Shown in pieces: positions 1-5,812 of a stretch of 6,280 nt of DNA (positions within the stretch are counted from its first letter, which is position 1; every line of letters starts with the position of its first letter). The notes beneath the pieces were generated by a model, which ran no database searches, was not told the DNA's origin, and saw only the letters and a program-made list of their open reading frames with translations. Location of the stretch: assembly GCA_947481355.1 (NCBI GenBank), contig CANKGM010000124.1:1-6280 (forward strand), given 5' to 3'. This DNA comes from Chitinophagaceae bacterium. GTDB taxonomy: Bacteria > Bacteroidota > Bacteroidia > Chitinophagales > Chitinophagaceae. Both the position numbers and the translations under genes were made by a program.

Positions 1-522
1 ATATAAACGCTTAATGAAGCCAAGTTGTTCATCAGCGGAAATCAGGATGCTGCCATTAGACCAAAATTCATCAACAGCCTTTCCCATTTTCATGTTACCA
101 TACTTTACACTATCTATCCAGAACTGCAAGGTGTCTTTCCCTATGTAGTTTGCCAATGCCTTGAAGTGATTAATTGAATATGACTTATAAGCATCCCCAA
201 TAGTCATTGTATCGGTAGATTCTTTTTCGACCCTATAATTAATTTTTTCATTCTCATCGGCGACCTTCCCTGTATGCATGCCCACTAAAGCATTAAATAT
301 ATTAAAGGTTTCACCAGGTGAATAAGGCGATTTAAATCGATCGAGGTTGTATATGGTAAACTTACCCCTACTATTATCAAAAATTCCAAATGTGCCCTCA
401 ACTCCTTTGGCTTTAAAAACATCCTCAAGCTTATCATCAATCTTTACATTGTTTACAGTACATCCTACAAAGAAGGATAACAAAAGAAACATGCTGAAAA
501 GTGAAAGAGTATTTCTTTTCAT
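1..522 (-). CDS. OXA-like (class D beta-lactamase fold) lipoprotein with degenerate catalytic motifs, C-terminus cut
   Basis: The first 174 residues are present; the C-terminal part, where the KTG motif would lie, is beyond the left edge. The N-terminus is a lipoprotein signal peptide ending FFVGC, with Cys21 as likely lipidation site. The rest follows class D beta-lactamases and BlaR1-type sensor domains: GTFGIFD at 43-49, a block equivalent to PASTFKI that here reads SPGETFNI (68-75), the helix after it (FNALVGMHTGKV), the YGN motif (141-143), and a DEFW...ISADEQLGFIKRLY block (151-174) that aligns with OXA FW...ISA..Q..FL..LY, including the Trp that in OXA enzymes contacts the carboxylated Lys. 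The chemistry is lost: the nucleophilic Ser is Glu71, the SxxK Lys is Asn74, and SxV is Tyr115-Ser-Ile117. I infer an envelope-facing, non-hydrolytic ligand-binding or structural protein. The reading frame is clean, so it does not look like a decaying gene. It starts 7 bp after the preceding gene's stop, so translation is probably coupled. Confidence 0.82.
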   Translation of the reverse strand, partial: MKRNTLSLFSMFLLLSFFVGCTVNNVKIDDKLEDVFKAKGVEGTFGIFDNSRGKFTIYNLDRFKSPYSPGETFNIFNALVGMHTGKVADENEKINYRVEKESTDTMTIGDAYKSYSINHFKALANYIGKDTLQFWIDSVKYGNMKMGKAVDEFWSNGSILISADEQLGFIKRLY

Positions 523-529
523 GTGAAAT

Positions 530-766
530 TTATTCGGATTGTGTTGAAGTGGTATCTCCATAATTACCCTTCCACCAACGAAAGGCTACAAAACCTATAA
601 TAGCAAGTGGAGCAATCATCAAATAGATGATTCCAGTATTCATACCCTGAGCGGGTTTATGACCTAATTGCTGAGCAGTCTTCGTGCAAATAGAACACTG
701 TGCCAATGCGTCCACTGACATAAGCAGGAAATAAAAAAGACAACATATAATAACTGCTTTCTTCAA
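530..766 (-). CDS. small exported membrane protein with CSIC cysteine pair, function unknown
   Basis: The product is 78 residues. A Sec-type signal (KK, hydrophobic core, ...DALA at 19-22) is followed by QCSICTKTAQQLG with Cys24 and Cys27, a short linker, one membrane segment at about 46-63, then RWWKGN and a polar tail. The expected topology is a short periplasmic CxxC stretch, one helix, and a cytoplasmic C-terminus. I do not know an assigned function. CSIC lacks the following His of a c-type heme site, so thiol redox or metal binding are possible roles, by inference only. The start codon is TTG (766-764): it lies 4 nt after a perfect AGGAGG, and the only in-frame ATG (residue 16) would remove most of the signal peptide. 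The gene lies 26 bp after typA and 7 bp before the OXA-like lipoprotein gene, so it is most likely the middle gene of a three-gene unit. Confidence 0.8.
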   Translation of the reverse strand: MKKAVIICCLFYFLLMSVDALAQCSICTKTAQQLGHKPAQGMNTGIIYLMIAPLAIIGFVAFRWWKGNYGDTTSTQSE

Positions 767-770
767 GTAT

Positions 771-776
771 CCTCCT
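771..776 (-). promoter_or_regulatory. perfect Shine-Dalgarno (AGGAGG) deciding a TTG start
   Basis: On the minus strand the sequence reads AGGAGG, ATAC, TTG. It is the only canonical Shine-Dalgarno motif found ahead of a start in this window; the other genes show A/T-rich or promoter-proximal leaders, as is usual in Bacteroidota. Its position fixes the TTG at 766 as the start of the small CSIC protein. Confidence 0.75.
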
Positions 777-779
777 TAG

Positions 780-808
780 AATGAAGTTTTATTTACTGTG
801 ACTTCATT
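780..808 (-). repeat. 8-bp inverted repeat (stem-loop) around the typA stop codon
   Basis: AATGAAGT (780-787) and ACTTCATT (801-808) are perfect complements with a 13-nt loop that contains the typA stop codon (795-793). The AGGAGG of the next gene lies 3 nt beyond the stem on the mRNA. No T-tract follows, so it is not an intrinsic terminator. It could shape the intercistronic mRNA, for example in processing or coupling, or it could be chance. Confidence 0.35.
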
Positions 809-2598
809 TGCTTTGAAACACGTAATCTTTCATTCTCATCAAGAATAACCTTACGCATACGAATAAAATTCGGGGTAACCTCAATGCACTCATCCCCTTG
901 AATATATTCCATACACTCTTCAAGTGTCATTGACTTTTTAGGTGCGATGCTTGCTGCACCATCAGTACCACTTGAACGCATGTTCGTAAGCTTCTTGCCT
1001 TCATTCGGATTAACAACTAAATCACCTGGTTTGTTGTTCTCGCCAATAACCATTCCTCTATATACTTCTTCCCCTGGATCGATAAAGAAGAATCCTCTGT
1101 CTTGAAGTTTATCTAAAGAATAAGCAGTTGTGTTTCCTCCCTCTTTAGCCAATAACACCCCATTATTTCTTCCTGGGATAGGTCCTTTCCAAGGTTTATA
1201 CTCAGTAAAGCGGTGTGCCATTACAGCTTCTCCCGCAGTAGAAGTTAACATGGTTGTTCTAAGTCCGATTAGTCCACGACTCGGAATTTCAAATTCGATA
1301 TGTTGCATATCTCCTTTTGTTTCCATTACCGTCATCTCCCCTTTTCTTCTACTTACCAAATCAATGGCTTTTGAAGCAAATTCCTCTGGTACATCCACAA
1401 CCAATGTCTCATATGGTTCAGATTTTTTACCATCAATATCTTTCACAAGAACTTGTGGTTGACCTACAGTAAGCTCATATCCTTCTCTTCTCATGGTTTC
1501 TATCAAAACCCCAAGATGTAGAATACCTCTACCAAATACCTGAAAACTATCTGCACTGTCTGTATCTTCCACGCGTAAGGCTAAGTTCTTTTCTGTTTCT
1601 TTCATCAAGCGATCACGCAAGTGCCTACTTGTAACAAACTTTCCGTCTTTACCAAAGAATGGAGAGTTGTTGATGCTGAATATCATACTCATCGTTGGTT
1701 CATCAACATGAATAACAGGCAAGGCTTCAGGTGCTTCAAAGTCCGCAATGGTATCACCAATATTAAATCCTTCAATTCCAACTACTGCACAAAGGTCACC
1801 AGCCAATACTTCTGTAACCTTGCGTTTACCCATTCCTTCAAATACATAGAGTTCTTTAACCCTTTGTTTCTTGATCACCCCATCTGCTTGCATCAAACAA
1901 ATTGGCTGATTTTCCTTAATTGTTCCTCTAGCTACTTTACCTATGGCAATACGACCAAGGAATGAAGAATAATCTAGAGAAGTAATCTGCATTTGAAGAT
2001 TACCAATGGCTATTTTAGGTTCTGGCACATATTTAATGATACCATCCATCAAAGGAAGAATATTGTCGGTAGGAGTCAAACTATCATTGAACCAGCCATT
2101 TTTACCTGATCCATAAAAAGTAGGGAAGTTCAATTGCTCCTCTGTAGCATCGAGGTTGAAGAAGAGTTCGAACACGGCGTCATGCACTTCATCAGGACGA
2201 CAGTTTGGCTTATCCACTTTATTGATAACCACAATAGGTTTCAAATTCAATTGAAGTGCTTTTTGAAGCACGAAACGAGTTTGGGGCATTGGACCTTCAA
2301 AGGCATCCACCAAAAGAACCACACTGTCTGCCATTTTAAGTACCCTTTCCACTTCTCCACCAAAATCCGAGTGACCTGGAGTATCTATTACATTGATTTT
2401 CACATCATTATAAGTAACCGAAGCATTTTTACTAAAAATAGTAATACCCCTTTCTCTCTCCAAATCATTACTATCCATGATCAAATCACCAGTATCTTGA
2501 TTGTCTCTGAATACTTTCGTAGTATGTAAAATCTTATCTACCAAGGTAGTCTTACCGTGGTCAACGTGCGCAATGATTGCAATGTTTCTAATGTTCAT
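793..2598 (-). CDS. typA: translational GTPase TypA/BipA
   Basis: This is a ribosome-associated GTPase of the EF-G/LepA superfamily, known to act in ribosome assembly and stress or cold adaptation. The 601-residue length is normal for the family. G1 is AHVDHGKTT (10-18), G2 RGITI (50-54), G3 DTPGH (72-76), G4 NKVD (126-129), and the G5 region reads GSGKNGW (163-169), where many homologues have SA. A beta-barrel domain II (about 200-295), the EF-G III-like part (about 300-380, with FGRGILHLGVLIE at 355-367), the EF-G V-like part (about 395-475, with EIPSRGLIGLR at 437-447) and the TypA-specific C-terminal domain (about 480-601, with VYRGMVIGE and TNMRSSGTDG) follow in order. A TTG 7 codons upstream (2619) is open, but it overlaps the likely -7 promoter box, and the ATG at 2598 directly precedes the conserved NIRNIAIIAHVDHGK, so I chose the ATG. 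It is probably the first gene of an operon with the CSIC protein and the OXA-like lipoprotein. Confidence 0.97.
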   Translation of the reverse strand: MNIRNIAIIAHVDHGKTTLVDKILHTTKVFRDNQDTGDLIMDSNDLERERGITIFSKNASVTYNDVKINVIDTPGHSDFGGEVERVLKMADSVVLLVDAFEGPMPQTRFVLQKALQLNLKPIVVINKVDKPNCRPDEVHDAVFELFFNLDATEEQLNFPTFYGSGKNGWFNDSLTPTDNILPLMDGIIKYVPEPKIAIGNLQMQITSLDYSSFLGRIAIGKVARGTIKENQPICLMQADGVIKKQRVKELYVFEGMGKRKVTEVLAGDLCAVVGIEGFNIGDTIADFEAPEALPVIHVDEPTMSMIFSINNSPFFGKDGKFVTSRHLRDRLMKETEKNLALRVEDTDSADSFQVFGRGILHLGVLIETMRREGYELTVGQPQVLVKDIDGKKSEPYETLVVDVPEEFASKAIDLVSRRKGEMTVMETKGDMQHIEFEIPSRGLIGLRTTMLTSTAGEAVMAHRFTEYKPWKGPIPGRNNGVLLAKEGGNTTAYSLDKLQDRGFFFIDPGEEVYRGMVIGENNKPGDLVVNPNEGKKLTNMRSSGTDGAASIAPKKSMTLEECMEYIQGDECIEVTPNFIRMRKVILDENERLRVSKQMKSQ

Positions 2599-2616
2599 AA
2601 TCTTGTTTAGGAGGCG

Positions 2617-2624
2617 CAAAGTTA
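2617..2624 (-). promoter_or_regulatory. Bacteroidota-type -7 promoter box for typA
   Basis: The minus strand reads TAACTTTG, a full match to the Bacteroidota primary-sigma -7 consensus TAnnTTTG, 18 nt before the typA ATG. Transcription would start about 5-8 nt further on, giving a leader of roughly 10 nt. No clear -33 TTG lies at the expected distance (the region reads TGTGG), so the call rests on the -7 box and its position. Confidence 0.55.
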
Positions 2625-2645
2625 GGTTATTTGGATGGGATAACC
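2625..2645. promoter_or_regulatory. small dyad next to the typA -7 box, possible operator
   Basis: GGTTAT (2625-2630) and ATAACC (2640-2645) form a 6-bp inverted repeat with a 9-bp spacer, abutting the -7 box of typA and covering the spacer towards -33. A dimeric regulator could bind here, but arms this short can arise by chance. Confidence 0.22.
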
Positions 2646-2813
2646 CACATAAAACAGTCCATACTTTAACCGATAACGCAGGTCATAACGAAGATTTAAC
2701 ATGGCTTAATAAAGAGAAAAATGGAGAAAAATAACCACATTTTCAAATTGAGCATCTAAAAGTTGAATGAACAAGCCTCTCTGTGTATACTTATACCTGA
2801 ACACTCTTTTAAT

Positions 2814-2821
2814 TACCTTTA
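2814..2821 (+). promoter_or_regulatory. possible -7 box for the hydrolase/nuclease unit
   Basis: TACCTTTA matches TAnnTTTG at all fixed positions but the last and lies 14 nt before the ATG at 2836. No -33 TTG is evident at the usual distance. If used, it rules out translation from the upstream in-frame ATG at 2767. The rest of the 2625-2835 gap between the divergent typA and hydrolase genes shows no gene. Confidence 0.35.
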
Positions 2822-2835
2822 TTCAAATAATAAAC

Positions 2836-3834
2836 ATGAAATTTCTAAAGGGCTCTCTCATTTTTCTTGCTGTATTAACGATTGTTTATTTTTCGGGACC
2901 CCATCCGAATACCCCAGTATACGATAAATCGCTACCTAGTATACCCTCTGCGCCAAAAGAAGTTGAGTTGTATGTCAACCAAAATGAATCAAAATTCAAG
3001 GTCAAACCAAACAACCAGGCTCGAATCGTTTGGGCCAATGATTCGATCAAAGAAAAGACTCCTTTTGTCTTATTATATCTCCATGGGTTTTCGGCTTCAC
3101 AAGAAGAAGGAAATCCAGTGCATAGAGATTTCGCAAAAAAATTTGGATGCAACATGTACTTAGCCCGATTAGCTGAGCATGGTCTTATTTCAGATGAACC
3201 GATGAAAGAAATGACGGCGGACAAATTATGGAATAGTGCCGTAGAAGCCTATGCCATAGCTAAGCAGTTGGGTGAAAAAGTTATTATCATGAGTACATCA
3301 ACTGGTGGAACCTTATCCTTAATGCTATGTGATGCATATCCAGAAATTCATGCTCAAATTTTATTATCTCCCAATATCAGCATCTTTGATCCAAACAGTA
3401 AACTCCTCAATAATCCTTGGGGAATGGAGATTGCAAAAATTGTCACAGGCAATGATCACATCATTACAAGCGACCAACGAGATATCTACAAACAATATTG
3501 GTATTCAAAATACCCGTTGAATGCATTGCCTGAATTAGAAGAACTTGTTGAAACGGGTATGACAAGTGAAAATTTCAGTAAAGTAAAACAACCAACCTTA
3601 TTACTATATTATTATAAAAACGAAACAGAACAAGACCATGTAGTGAGTGTGAAGGCAATGCAGGAAATGTTCTCTCAACTTGGAACACCATCAACAATAA
3701 AACGAGAAAAAGCTATTCCAAATGCAGGCAACCATGTAATTGGTGGAGCAATAGTTTCAAAAGATATTCAAAGTGTGCAAAAAGAAACGGAATTATTTGC
3801 CACTGAAATTTTAAACATGACTTCACATAATTAA
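2836..3834 (+). CDS. membrane-anchored or exported alpha/beta hydrolase (serine hydrolase)
   Basis: The product is 332 residues from the ATG at 2836. An N-terminal hydrophobic segment (about 5-20) acts as a signal anchor or signal peptide; no lipobox Cys is present. The alpha/beta hydrolase core begins at PFVLLYLHGFSAS (76-88), where HGF is the oxyanion-hole turn. The nucleophile elbow is MSTSTGGTLSL with Ser155, the likely catalytic Asp is Asp267 (EQDHVVS), and the His is His300 (NAGNHVIGG). The elbow is SxSxG, so the usual first Gly is Ser. A variable lid-like region lies at about 183-250. The fold suggests an esterase, lipase or S33-like hydrolase; the substrate cannot be read from sequence. 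An upstream in-frame ATG (2767) would add 23 residues, themselves hydrophobic, across the candidate promoter, so I prefer 2836. Two tandem TAA stops end the gene. A nuclease gene follows after 33 bp, probably in the same transcript. Confidence 0.85.
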   Translation: MKFLKGSLIFLAVLTIVYFSGPHPNTPVYDKSLPSIPSAPKEVELYVNQNESKFKVKPNNQARIVWANDSIKEKTPFVLLYLHGFSASQEEGNPVHRDFAKKFGCNMYLARLAEHGLISDEPMKEMTADKLWNSAVEAYAIAKQLGEKVIIMSTSTGGTLSLMLCDAYPEIHAQILLSPNISIFDPNSKLLNNPWGMEIAKIVTGNDHIITSDQRDIYKQYWYSKYPLNALPELEELVETGMTSENFSKVKQPTLLLYYYKNETEQDHVVSVKAMQEMFSQLGTPSTIKREKAIPNAGNHVIGGAIVSKDIQSVQKETELFATEILNMTSHN

Positions 3835-3867
3835 TAAGTTATAAGATTAGAGATTCACAAACATAGA

Positions 3868-4521
3868 ATGCGATTCACCAAAAAAATATACTCCTCTACA
3901 ATTTCTAAAAGCACACTAGCATTGCTGCTCAGCCTTATTTTATTAAAGCAATCCAATGCACAGAAAATTGATACCATCATAAATAAAGAGGTCTACAAAT
4001 CATATTATTCATACGCGATGAAGTCGCCACTCTATGTGATGTATTATCTCTACCAAGGTGGTGGGAATTGTTCAAGGAAGAAATTAACATTTAAGAGTGA
4101 ATATAAATCTGCTGTGAACAAGGATTACGTTAAAAGTGGATATGACAGAGGACATCTAGTTAATGCCGAAGATTTTGCTTTTGATTGCGATAAAGAAAAG
4201 TGCACATTCTCTTATTATAATTGCATGGCACAACATCCAAAACTAAATAGAGGATCATGGAAAAGTTGGGAAGCGAAAATTCGAAATGAAAGTCAACTTA
4301 ATATTTTAAAAATATATACAGGAGCTATCTATGGGAGCAATATAATTGGGGATGGAGTTAGGGTTCCTGAATATTGTTGGAAGGTTGTATACAACACCAA
4401 GACAAAATTAATTACGCATATACTGCTTTTTAAAAATGATGAGACAGAAGCGGTGCAACGCGTTACACTTAGCCAATTAAAAAATTTACTTCAATACCCG
4501 ATTGAGTTTAATTCGGAGTAA
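3868..4521 (+). CDS. secreted DNA/RNA non-specific endonuclease (Serratia nuclease/NUC1 family)
   Basis: The product is 217 residues. An N-terminal signal peptide (hydrophobic run about 17-27, cleavage likely after SNA, 29-31) sends it out of the cytoplasm. The beta-beta-alpha-metal fold is shown by YDRGHLVNAEDF with catalytic His96 in the DRGH motif, then YYNCMAQHPKLNRG with Asn118 and Asn127, and Glu135 in WKSWE. The spacings 118-127 and 127-135 equal those of Asn110, Asn119 and Glu127 in Serratia nuclease, so the Mg-binding site appears complete and the enzyme should be active on DNA and RNA. It has five Cys (68, 107, 112, 119, 170), so disulfides are possible. It is likely used for extracellular or periplasmic nucleic acid scavenging. 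No immunity gene is adjacent and no toxin-delivery domain is fused, so a toxin role is not supported. No separate promoter is apparent in the 33-bp gap from the hydrolase gene. Confidence 0.92.
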   Translation: MRFTKKIYSSTISKSTLALLLSLILLKQSNAQKIDTIINKEVYKSYYSYAMKSPLYVMYYLYQGGGNCSRKKLTFKSEYKSAVNKDYVKSGYDRGHLVNAEDFAFDCDKEKCTFSYYNCMAQHPKLNRGSWKSWEAKIRNESQLNILKIYTGAIYGSNIIGDGVRVPEYCWKVVYNTKTKLITHILLFKNDETEAVQRVTLSQLKNLLQYPIEFNSE

Positions 4522-4655
4522 ATACAGCGCTAGACGCTGAACGCTGGACAAGTTGAGTTCGGAGTTGGGGGTTGAGGGTTATTCGCTTTACGCTTGACAA
4601 ATTGAGTTCGGAGTTGGGGGTTATTCGCTTTACGCTAGACGCTTATCGCTGTATT
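4521..4655. repeat. intergenic repeat element with direct repeats and terminal inverted repeat
   Basis: The convergent gap is almost filled by a structured, non-coding repeat. A 27-bp unit beginning GACAAGTTGAGTTCGG occurs at 4547-4573 and again at 4596-4622 with one mismatch (G/A). Both copies are followed by ATTCGCTTTACGCT, directly in the second copy and after 7 extra bp (GAGGGTT) in the first. ACGCT words occur repeatedly around them. The outer ends, AATACAGCG (4521-4529) and CGCTGTATT (4647-4655), are a perfect 9-bp inverted repeat. Beyond it, 4656-4690 is pyrimidine-rich with two TTGCCT words. Composition and word-like repetition differ from the flanking genes. I see no transposase, target duplication or ORF of its own. 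Confidence 0.8.
4525..4539 (+). terminator. short hairpin after the nuclease stop codon, weak terminator candidate
   Basis: CAGCG (4525-4529), loop CTAGA, CGCTG (4535-4539) form a perfect 5-bp GC-rich stem 4 nt after the stop. No T-run follows, so it is a poor intrinsic terminator, although it is the only compact hairpin noticed at the end of the hydrolase/nuclease unit. Confidence 0.25.
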
Positions 4656-4690
4656 CACTCTTGCCTCTTCCCTATTGCCTTTCTATGTGC

Positions 4691-5743
4691 CTACGCCCCT
4701 TTTCTATTCCCCCGAACAACATACAGTACCCCGACCATAACCAAGACCAATACCATTGCAGTAAATTGATGGGCAACACCTAGCCATAATAAGGCCATTT
4801 TATTATCAGCATACAGAACAGTGAAAATGCCTAAGACCACTTGAAGCAAAACCAATATCAAAGGAATTTTGCGTGCCGTGATGAATAACTTTCCCCCCGT
4901 AGATTTCAATGCTTTTCTATACCAAAGAACAATTAAAATCAAAATCAGATAGGCTAAATTTCTATGAATAAAATGAATCGCAAGTGGATCATGCGTAAAC
5001 GAAGAAACTGTATCATTAGAAAGTGAAGAGGGCAAAAACTCCCCATTGATCAATGGCCATGTGGTGGCAAAATTGGCAGCTTTAAGCCCGGCCATAAATG
5101 CACCAAAAACAAGTTGAATAATAATCAAAACAACTAGCGCTATGGTGAATTTTTTAAGTGATGAATATATCACTTGTTGCTCCTTAGGAATAATCAGCAT
5201 CAATGCAAACCAAAATGTATATGACAACAAGCCTAATGCAGAAATAAAATGAATAGCAAGGCGAATATGATTTACATATAAATTTTCTTGATTCAATCCA
5301 CTCTTCACCATAATCCATCCAATCAGCCCTTGAAGAATTCCCAATAAAAAGAGAATGAGTAACGGATTAATCATCTCCCTTCTAAATCTCTTTTTTATGA
5401 TAAACCAAACAAAGGGCACTAAGAAAACAACAGCAATTAATCGCGCCCATTCCCTGTGAAACCATTCCCAGAAATAAATGAATTTAAAATCAGATAAAGT
5501 AAAGTCAAAGTTGATGTGCTTGAATTGTCCAATTTTTTTATATTGATCAAATGCAATCAACCAATCATGCTCATTTAATGGAGGTATCGCACCAAGAATT
5601 GGTTTCCATTCCGTAATTGACAACCCTGAACCAGTAAGTCGTGTTATGCCTCCAAGTAATACTTGGATAACAAGCATTACTACTCCTATTAAAAGCCAAA
5701 TGGCAACTGCATTTGATTTTTTTTGTGTTTGCTCCTCAATCAT
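4691..5743 (-). CDS. ctaA: heme A synthase, type 2 (COX15/CtaA)
   Basis: This inner-membrane enzyme oxidises the C8 methyl of heme O to a formyl group, making heme A for aa3-type cytochrome oxidases. The 350-residue protein has about eight membrane helices in two similar halves. The first half shows GGITRLTGSGLSITEWKP (31-48), EWFHREWARL with His96, and AIHF with His165. The second half shows GAFMAGLKA...TWP (214-230), FIHRNLAY with His260 and VAHQF with His325, so all four conserved heme-facing His are present. There is no Cys at all, so the extracellular Cys pair of Bacillus-type CtaA is absent; this fits the type 2 (COX15-like) class. The ATG at 5743 lies 4 nt after a TAnnTTTG box; the next Met (23) is inside the first helix, so the start is well supported. 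No CtaB or oxidase subunit gene is adjacent in this window. Confidence 0.96.
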   Translation of the reverse strand: MIEEQTQKKSNAVAIWLLIGVVMLVIQVLLGGITRLTGSGLSITEWKPILGAIPPLNEHDWLIAFDQYKKIGQFKHINFDFTLSDFKFIYFWEWFHREWARLIAVVFLVPFVWFIIKKRFRREMINPLLILFLLGILQGLIGWIMVKSGLNQENLYVNHIRLAIHFISALGLLSYTFWFALMLIIPKEQQVIYSSLKKFTIALVVLIIIQLVFGAFMAGLKAANFATTWPLINGEFLPSSLSNDTVSSFTHDPLAIHFIHRNLAYLILILIVLWYRKALKSTGGKLFITARKIPLILVLLQVVLGIFTVLYADNKMALLWLGVAHQFTAMVLVLVMVGVLYVVRGNRKGA

Positions 5744-5747
5744 GATG

Positions 5748-5755
5748 CAAAGGTA
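5748..5755 (-). promoter_or_regulatory. -7 promoter box almost touching the ctaA start
   Basis: The minus strand reads TACCTTTG, a full match to TAnnTTTG, followed by CATC and the ATG. With the usual 5-8 nt to the start site, transcription would begin at or within the start codon, giving a leaderless mRNA. No convincing -33 TTG is present about 20 nt upstream. Confidence 0.5.
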
Positions 5756-5799
5756 TTAACCAAACCCATCCTAGGCTACTTTTGATGAATTTTTCTTGG

Positions 5800-5806
5800 T
5801 AATTTG
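5800..5806 (+). promoter_or_regulatory. imperfect -7-like box before rnhB
   Basis: TAATTTG resembles TAnnTTTG with one spacer base missing and lies 6 nt before the rnhB ATG. A TTTG at 5781-5784 could serve as a -33 element but is closer than usual. As for ctaA, the leader would be absent or only a few nt long. Confidence 0.3.
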
Positions 5807-5812
5807 CAATTC

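Noticed and set aside
690..700. Lipoprotein box (LAQC) or c-type heme site in the CSIC protein
   Set aside because: Gln at the -1 position does not fit a lipobox, and CSIC is followed by Thr, not the His needed for heme attachment.
1130..2529. Open frames of 110-131 codons on the plus strand (1130-1462, 1621-1965, 2134-2529)
   Set aside because: They lie antisense inside the well-supported typA gene, have no recognisable motifs and unlike composition; they are shadows of the real frame.
2609..2614. CCTCCT on the typA strand just before the start, complementary to the AGGAGG of the next gene
   Set aside because: It would straddle the predicted transcription start, so it is probably not fully in the mRNA, and the partner lies 1.8 kb away; chance is the simpler explanation.
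2598..2619. typA start at the upstream TTG (2619)
   Set aside because: The codon overlaps the TAACTTTG promoter box and the 7 extra residues do not belong to the conserved TypA N-terminus; the ATG at 2598 is better.
2501..2734. Plus-strand open frame across the typA start and promoter
   Set aside because: It overlaps typA antisense and its promoter region, and its translation is basic and low in recognisable structure.
3868..4521. Antibacterial effector or toxin-immunity role for the nuclease
   Set aside because: It has a plain signal peptide and single nuclease domain, with no delivery domain and no adjacent immunity-like gene; a secreted scavenging nuclease fits better.
4547..4622. CRISPR array
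   Set aside because: Only two repeat copies, a spacer that is itself mostly repeated sequence, unequal continuation, and no cas genes nearby.
4572..4769. 65-codon plus-strand open frame in the convergent gap
   Set aside because: Its translation is internally repeated only because it runs through the direct repeats, and it then overlaps ctaA antisense; no start signal supports it.
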